DNA from: DATLFA01 sp039915945
GTDB taxonomy: Bacteria; Actinomycetota; Acidimicrobiia; Acidimicrobiales; WLNW01
Assembly (NCBI GenBank): GCA_039915945.1
Contig: JBDSMH010000101.1
Coordinates: 1 to 64,000 of the forward strand
Length of the DNA: 64,000 bases
Reading direction: 5' to 3'
The position numbers and the translations under genes were made by a program. The notes under the pieces were generated by a model. It saw only the letters and a program-made list of their open reading frames with translations, had not been told where the DNA came from and searched no databases. This document shows positions 59,548 to 64,000 of the stretch, piece by piece (positions within the stretch are counted from its first letter, which is position 1; every line of letters begins with the position of its first letter).

Positions 59548-61287
59548 CTACTTGTCGATCCAGGCCTTGTCGAACAAGACACCGGAACGGTTGACCTGGC
59601 GCATGCCCTTGACGTTGGTCGGCCAAGCGATGAACTCTTCGACCTTGGCGAACGGCAGCACCGGCACCTCGGCGGTCACGACTTCGGCGATCTTCTTGTA
59701 GGCCGCCTTCTTCTCGTCGTCGGTCTTGGCCTGACGGACGTCTTTGAGGGCCTGATCGACGACCGTGCTCTTGAAGCCGATGCGGTTGCTCGTGCTCGTG
59801 CTGGCGAAGTTCTGCGCGATTGCCCAGACCGCACCGTCATCGGGAGGAATGGCCATACCCCAACCAGTGACGTCGAAGTCCTTGAGACCGGTCACCTGAG
59901 CGATTTGCCCGTTGGTGTCCTTGGACGTGTCGAGCGCGACGGTCATGCCGACGTTTTGCAGCATCGTCTGCACGGCGAGGCCGATTGCGGCGGCGGTCGG
60001 TGAGCTGTTGTAGAGCAAGCGGAGCTTGCCGTCCCAGCCGGCGGCCTTTGCCTCGTTGACGAGCTTCTTGGCGGCCTCGACGTCGAACTTGGGGCCGGCA
60101 ACGTCGGCGAACCAACGGAAGTCGCTCTGCAGAAGCTGGTTACCGACGAGGCCCTTGCCCTGATAACCGCGCTCGTTGATCACCTTTGGATCGACCGCAG
60201 CCGCGATGGCCTGGCGGATCTTGGGATCTTTGGTCGGCGGGTTGCTGACGAGGATGCCGTCGGGCTTACCGGTGCACGTCGGCGCAGGTGCGCCGTTGGC
60301 ACAGGTGACCGAGTTGCCCTGGTTGATCAGCAGGATGCCGCCACCTTGCTCCATGGTCGAAACGCCGTCGAACTTCTTGTCGTGGGCGGCGGCAACCGTC
60401 GGAGGATCGCGGAGGAACGCCATGTTGAACGTGCCCGTCGAGAGCGCTTGGAAGGTCGAGTCACCGCCGGCGTCGGCGATGCTGTTGACGAACTTGATGC
60501 CGTCGAGGTACACGGCGCCGTTGAAGTAGTCAGGGTTCTTGACGACCGAGATCGAATCCTTGGTCTTGTAGTCGCTGACCTTGAACGGACCGGCGCCGAC
60601 TGGCTTTTGATTCGTCTCACACAGCTTTATGTCTTGTGCGGCAGGGCACTTCTTGATCGACGTCGGTGACGGGATCATCGATGCCTCGGCGGACAGCGCG
60701 TAAGGGAAGCTCGGCCACGGCTCGGTGAGCGTGAACTTGACGGTCAGCGCGTCGACGACGTCGATGCTCTTGACGAGACCCATGTACGCCGACGATGACG
60801 TGACGTTGCGCGGGCAGGCGTAGAGCTCGGCGCACGGTGGTGCACCGGTGGTGCCCGAGCGATGCCGGTTCATACCGAACTTGACTGCTTCGGCGTCGTA
60901 CGGGGTGCCGTCAGTGAACTTGATGTTCGGCTTGATCTTGACGGTCCACTCGGTGGAGTCCGTGTTCGCGGCAACCGACTCGGCGGTGTTGTTGTCGTAT
61001 TTACCGGTCGACGTGTTGTAGCGGACGATCGTGTCGTACACCGTGGCCATTTCGATATAACCGGTGACACCGTTACCCGACGACACGATCGGGTCGAGGC
61101 CCGCAGTCTCGGAGTATGTGCCGAAGGTGATCGTGCCTCCGGAAACTGGTGCTTTTGTCGTCGTAGCCGGCGATGTACCACCGGGCTGCGTCGTGTCACT
61201 ACTACTGCTGCTGTCGTCACCACCGCATGCTGCGGCGATGACTGCCAGTGCGATGACCGCACTGATCCATAAGCGCTTACGTATCAA
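59548..61287 (-). CDS. ABC transporter solute-binding lipoprotein, family 5 (peptide/nickel/opine type)
   Basis: 579 residues from a TTG at 61287, with AAAGGGG upstream. A lipoprotein signal (IRKRLWISAVIALAVIAAAC) is followed by a Ser/Thr-rich linker, then the SBP_bac_5 fold (GGTITFGTYSETAGLDPI, ...AGPFKVSDYKTKDSISVVKNPDYF..., DPKIRQAIAAAVD). It binds oligopeptides or other solutes outside the membrane. Eight or so cysteines in the middle (CAELYACP, KKCPAAQDIKLCE, TCANGAPAPTC) are unusual for the family. No permease or ATPase genes are adjacent; it ends at a strong terminator. Confidence 0.9.
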   Translation of the reverse strand: MIRKRLWISAVIALAVIAAACGGDDSSSSSDTTQPGGTSPATTTKAPVSGGTITFGTYSETAGLDPIVSSGNGVTGYIEMATVYDTIVRYNTSTGKYDNNTAESVAANTDSTEWTVKIKPNIKFTDGTPYDAEAVKFGMNRHRSGTTGAPPCAELYACPRNVTSSSAYMGLVKSIDVVDALTVKFTLTEPWPSFPYALSAEASMIPSPTSIKKCPAAQDIKLCETNQKPVGAGPFKVSDYKTKDSISVVKNPDYFNGAVYLDGIKFVNSIADAGGDSTFQALSTGTFNMAFLRDPPTVAAAHDKKFDGVSTMEQGGGILLINQGNSVTCANGAPAPTCTGKPDGILVSNPPTKDPKIRQAIAAAVDPKVINERGYQGKGLVGNQLLQSDFRWFADVAGPKFDVEAAKKLVNEAKAAGWDGKLRLLYNSSPTAAAIGLAVQTMLQNVGMTVALDTSKDTNGQIAQVTGLKDFDVTGWGMAIPPDDGAVWAIAQNFASTSTSNRIGFKSTVVDQALKDVRQAKTDDEKKAAYKKIAEVVTAEVPVLPFAKVEEFIAWPTNVKGMRQVNRSGVLFDKAWIDK

Positions 61288-61413
61288 GTGGTTCCCCTTT
61301 GAGCGGAAATAATTTCCCAAACCATCGACTCCCGAGCCGACGGCGTGATTGCGAGCGTACTGTGCCCGACATTCACCCCCATCACGCGGAATGGAGTGAC
61401 TCTGGTCGGAGTT

Positions 61414-61788
61414 CTATGCAGGATTCGCTGTCGGTTTGGATCGACGTGGCCGAATTCCATAAGCGAGTGCCGTCGGAATCATCCACGCACTCAATATGAC
61501 CAGGTTGACACGCCCATTGATGCCCGAGGGGTGAAACGGTTCGACGAAGTAGTGCGAGATGAAGCCTGTGTCATATGGCACTCGTCCACTGGCGCGCAAC
61601 AGCCGCATCTCGAGCACCGTCAACGGACAGTCACTGCCGCTCAAGTTGATCGCGGCAGTGACTGCGATCGTCGCGACGTGCGCAGGAAGCAGTCGCGGGT
61701 AACGACGAACGATCGGTCCGCCGGCGATGAGAAACCCGACGAATGCGAAATGCGTCAAGGCCACGAGGCGGGCCGCTACCAGCTCCAC
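61414..61788 (-). CDS. DUF2784-family membrane protein
   Basis: 124 residues from a GTG at 61788 (a TTG at 61797 is possible). Four hydrophobic segments with LVALTHFAFVGFLIAGGPIVRRYPRLLPAHV, SGSDCPLTVLEMRLLR and GFISHYFVEPFHPSGI, the DUF2784 pattern. TAGATT lies 7 nt before the GTG. Function of the family is unknown. Confidence 0.75.
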   Translation of the reverse strand: MELVAARLVALTHFAFVGFLIAGGPIVRRYPRLLPAHVATIAVTAAINLSGSDCPLTVLEMRLLRASGRVPYDTGFISHYFVEPFHPSGINGRVNLVILSAWMIPTALAYGIRPRRSKPTANPA

Positions 61789-61795
61789 GTTTGTC

Positions 61796-61801
61796 AATCT
61801 A
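61796..61801 (-). promoter_or_regulatory. Leaderless -10 element (TAGATT) for DUF2784 gene
   Basis: On the minus strand TAGATT is followed by 7 nt and the GTG at 61788. Confidence 0.5.
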
Positions 61802-61887
61802 GGTTGTCGCGATCGAATAGCGAGCGCGCGCGATGGACGAGAAACGCAACGACGGAGCGATCTCCGACGCGGCCTACCTTCCCGCCG

Positions 61888-61908
61888 ATCCGTTGCGGCG
61901 GAGCCGCA
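61888..61908 (-). repeat. Dispersed 21-bp repeat, copy 2
   Basis: Identical over 21 bp to 12635-12655. It lies 8 bp past the stop of the metallo-beta-lactamase-fold gene, in the same orientation to the gene as copy 1. Confidence 0.6.
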
Positions 61909-61915
61909 GATCCAG

Positions 61916-62725
61916 TCAGTCGATGCCGAGCAACGGACGCATCGACGGAGGGACCAGTCGATCGCCGCCGGCGAGCATCGCGGCGCGCTCGATGTTGACC
62001 GCGTCGAACTCGGGGCAGGCCCAGCGCTCCCACGGCCCAGCGGCGAGGCGGCGCGGGTCGCCCTGCGCGTCGACGCAGGCGCGCAGGTACTGCTGCAGCA
62101 CCGCGACATCGGCGGCCGTGCCGACCGGGCCTTGACCGGGCACGATGATGTCGCCGAACTCGACGACGCGGTCGAGCGCATCGGCCCATGCCCCTGGATC
62201 TCCGTCGAAGGCCAACGGCCGAACTCCGAACGAACACATCGCCCCCGCGAACACCACGCCCGCTCCCGGCACCTGCACGACGAGGTTCTGTTCGATCTGA
62301 CCGGTGGTGGGCACCGCGATGATCGCGGGCGTGAGCCATGCCGCATCGACCACGACGTGGCTGACCGCCCGGGCCGCCATGTCGTCGAACTGGTCCGCGA
62401 CGTCGGGATAGAGCCGCCGGTAGCCGTCGACATTCGGCGGCTGATCGAGATGGGCACTGATCTGGCCGGTCCCGTAGACGGCCGCCAGCCGGAAACGCCC
62501 TGCTCCGCCGACATAGGGGACATGCGACGACGTCAGCACGACCCGGCGCACCGGTGGGCCGAGCGCCTCGATGGCGGCCGCCGCGGCCTCGGTGCGGGCG
62601 CCCCCGATCAACGTGTCGATGACCGTCACGCCGTCGGCTTCGACGACGATCCCGGCGTTGGTGACCCCTCGGCCCAACGGCTGGCCGAGCCACACCGACA
62701 GCCCGGTCGCCACGTTCTGCAACAC
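61916..62725 (-). CDS. Metallo-beta-lactamase-fold protein with lost metal ligands
   Basis: 269 residues from a GTG at 62725, with GAGGAG 6 nt upstream. The fold is clear: VTNAGIVVEADGVTVIDTLIG at the start and a DIIVPGQGPVG loop later. The zinc motif HxHxDH reads SSHVPYVGG, so only one of four ligands remains, and the usual PGHGPVG is PGQGPVG. Hydrolytic activity of the normal type is unlikely. It may be a binding or regulatory relic. Uncoupled from its neighbours. Confidence 0.75.
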   Translation of the reverse strand: MLQNVATGLSVWLGQPLGRGVTNAGIVVEADGVTVIDTLIGGARTEAAAAAIEALGPPVRRVVLTSSHVPYVGGAGRFRLAAVYGTGQISAHLDQPPNVDGYRRLYPDVADQFDDMAARAVSHVVVDAAWLTPAIIAVPTTGQIEQNLVVQVPGAGVVFAGAMCSFGVRPLAFDGDPGAWADALDRVVEFGDIIVPGQGPVGTAADVAVLQQYLRACVDAQGDPRRLAAGPWERWACPEFDAVNIERAAMLAGGDRLVPPSMRPLLGID

Positions 62726-62973
62726 CGCATTCTCCTCGCGCCGGGGTATCGGGCTCCCAGTTTGGCGGGTCGGACGGCCCGTTGTCGGGCCCATCGTTGT
62801 GTGACGGCGCGGTAACGCGTATATTTCAAGCGGATTGCAGAACGGTCACGCTACGTGGTTCCCCAGGAGGCAACTCCGCCACGCTGCGTAATCGAATGGC
62901 AACACCGCTTGCAGGGCCCGCACAGTCCTCGTGAGCAACATGGGCAACGAGATCGGGAGAGCGAGGAAAGCGA

Positions 62974-63624
62974 GTGGTGCTTTCGGCAGTCAGTCGAGCG
63001 CGGCGCACGTCTTCCTCCGACGTCTTCTGGTCGGTTGAGCGAGCCGACCGAGTGCGCCTCGTGGCCGAACTCGTGTCGGTCGCGTCGCCGACCGTCGTGT
63101 TCACTCGAAGCTCCGCCGACGCGACTCGAATCGCCGGTGAGCTGTCGCGCCACGGGGTTCCCGCGGCGGCCATCGAACAGCGCGACTTCAACGCCGATCG
63201 AGTGCGCGCTCGTGTCGTCACCGATGATTCCGGATTCACCAGTCCCGTCGGTAGTGCGCAACTGCTCGTGCACTTCGATCCCGCGACCAACGCCCGGCGC
63301 TATCGCCGTCGATTCGAACAAGTGGCAAACCCGTCGGCGATCGTCGTCACGTTGGTCGTGCCCGAGCGCATCGACGAGACCACACAGTTGTTGACACGCC
63401 TCGACGGCGGAGGCGCGATTACGTCGCCTGATGTCAGTGTGATCCGCACTCGCCGCCGCACTGGCGCGTCGGCCGATGGCGACAGTCCCGTCGAGCGGGC
63501 GCGCACCTTCATTCAGCAGCGCGGCGCATCGACCAAGTACCGCACGTCGCGGTTGGGGCGCTTCGTCATCGCCAGGGTTCGCGACCTCACAACGTGGTTG
63601 CGATCCCGCCGTCAATCGCAATAA
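62974..63624 (+). CDS. Orphan helicase C-terminal (RecA2)-like domain, degenerate
   Basis: 216 residues from a GTG with GAGGAAAG upstream. The core SPTVVFTRSSADATRIAGELSRHGVPAAAIE is the start of a DEAD-box helicase C domain. ARVVTDDSGF and LLVHFDPATNARRYRRRFEQV follow in the place of the VATD, HxDxP and HRIGRTGR motifs. The arginine finger motif and the whole ATP-binding first domain are missing. The C-terminus is basic. It cannot be an ATPase alone; perhaps it binds RNA or is a gene remnant. It overlaps the convergent SDR by 38 nt. Confidence 0.55.
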   Translation: MVLSAVSRARRTSSSDVFWSVERADRVRLVAELVSVASPTVVFTRSSADATRIAGELSRHGVPAAAIEQRDFNADRVRARVVTDDSGFTSPVGSAQLLVHFDPATNARRYRRRFEQVANPSAIVVTLVVPERIDETTQLLTRLDGGGAITSPDVSVIRTRRRTGASADGDSPVERARTFIQQRGASTKYRTSRLGRFVIARVRDLTTWLRSRRQSQ

Positions 63625-64000
63625 CAGAGCCCGTCACATACGAGCCGGCGTGCGACGCGAGGAAGATTGCTGCGCCGGCGATGTCGTCGCCCCGTCCGAT
63701 GCGCGACAGCGGCGACATCGACGCCAGTTGATCGCCCATTCGCTCGAGCGTCTGTTTCATCATTCGGCTCTCGAACGGACCCGGTGCCAGTGCGTTGACC
63801 GTGATGTGCAGCGGGCCCAGTCGCTTCGCCAGCACCGGCGTCAAATGATGAACCGCCGCCTTGCTCGCGGCATAGGCATAAACCTCGAGTGACTGCTCGG
63901 GCACGTGCAAGCCGTGAATCGAACCGATGTTGATGACCCGCGCCGGATCATCGGCGGTGCCGGCCGCGGTCAACGCGGGAGTGAGGAGCTTGGTCAAGTT
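63587..64000 (-). CDS. Short-chain dehydrogenase/reductase, C-terminal part (5' end outside window)
   Basis: The frame runs off the right edge, so only the last 138 or so residues are visible. Catalytic Ser and Tyr-x3-Lys are seen in INIGSIHG and YAASKAAVHHLTPVLA, then ITVNALAPGPFESRM and the C-terminal GSVIAIDGGIATTL. A typical NAD(P)-dependent SDR; substrate unknown. Confidence 0.85.
   Translation of the reverse strand, partial: NLTKLLTPALTAAGTADDPARVINIGSIHGLHVPEQSLEVYAYAASKAAVHHLTPVLAKRLGPLHITVNALAPGPFESRMMKQTLERMGDQLASMSPLSRIGRGDDIAGAAIFLASHAGSYVTGSVIAIDGGIATTL

Noticed and set aside
1..64000. tRNA, rRNA, CRISPR arrays, insertion sequences or prophage genes
   Set aside because: No TPsiC-type arms, regularly spaced repeats, transposases, integrases or phage proteins were seen on reading the intergenic regions and ORFs. 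A covariance-model scan could still find a small RNA.

Overview
This window comes from a high-GC actinobacterial chromosome. It contains B12-dependent ribonucleotide reductase, LexA boxes of the CGAAC-N4-GTTCG type, the rpsO-pnp-protease-dapB and dapA-rnj-ftsK-rimO-pgsA-cinA orders, and recA with an intein. Gene style and the many TANNNT elements placed 6-8 nt before start codons suggest the Acidimicrobiia (Ilumatobacter-like). That placement is inference. I saw no rRNA, tRNA, CRISPR array, transposase or phage genes.

Layout. 1-5.2 kb: acyl-CoA ligases, a Rieske oxygenase, a RraA-like protein and a toroid-fold protein on the + strand. 5.2-10.4 kb: a SnoaL-like gene diverging from a BMP-family ABC importer (lipoprotein, double ATPase, two permeases). 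10.4-18.6 kb: metabolic genes on both strands, including an MDR oxidoreductase, acetamidase/formamidase, TerC, pyrophosphatase, an EamA exporter, two VOC proteins, an amidohydrolase and a second Rieske enzyme. 18.7-24 kb: rpsO, pnp, M16 protease, dapB. 24-26.8 kb: an Asp-box lipoprotein, a Nudix hydrolase and SURF1. 26.8-31.9 kb: dapA, rnj, ftsK. 31.9-35.8 kb: accessory insertion with a fatty acid hydroxylase-like enzyme, an ECF sigma factor with membrane and ABC partners, and a possible toxin-antitoxin pair. 35.9-39.6 kb: rimO, pgsA, cinA, thpR. 39.8-43.2 kb: cytochrome P450, two SDRs and msrB. 43.2-53.7 kb: recA (with intein), miaB, an APH-like degenerate kinase, miaA, dapF, hflX, dapC, dapE and a peroxiredoxin. 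53.7-59 kb: lexA diverging from a LysM membrane protein, a RibD-C reductase and nrdJ. 59-64 kb: a small zinc-ribbon protein, a family 5 solute-binding protein, a DUF2784 protein, a degenerate metallo-beta-lactamase-fold protein, an orphan helicase-like domain and a truncated SDR.

How the genes fit together. Five diaminopimelate genes (dapA, dapB, dapC, dapE, dapF) sit among RNA-modification and RNA-decay genes (pnp, rnj, rimO, miaA, miaB, thpR). The SOS response is visible in full outline: lexA, recA, LexA boxes inside their promoter spacers, and a LysM membrane protein in the position of YneA/ChiZ division suppressors. Lipid-type catabolic genes (acyl-CoA ligases, P450, 2,4-dienoyl-CoA reductase-like SDR, Rieske oxygenases) fill the gaps between conserved blocks.

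The most notable observations are the repeated leaderless-promoter pattern, the lexA/LysM four-box region, the RecA intein, a kinase-fold and a metallo-beta-lactamase-fold protein that have both lost catalytic residues, a candidate toxin-antitoxin pair, a shared GntR-type operator at two loci, and a protease gene with no normal start codon behind a 21-bp tandem repeat.
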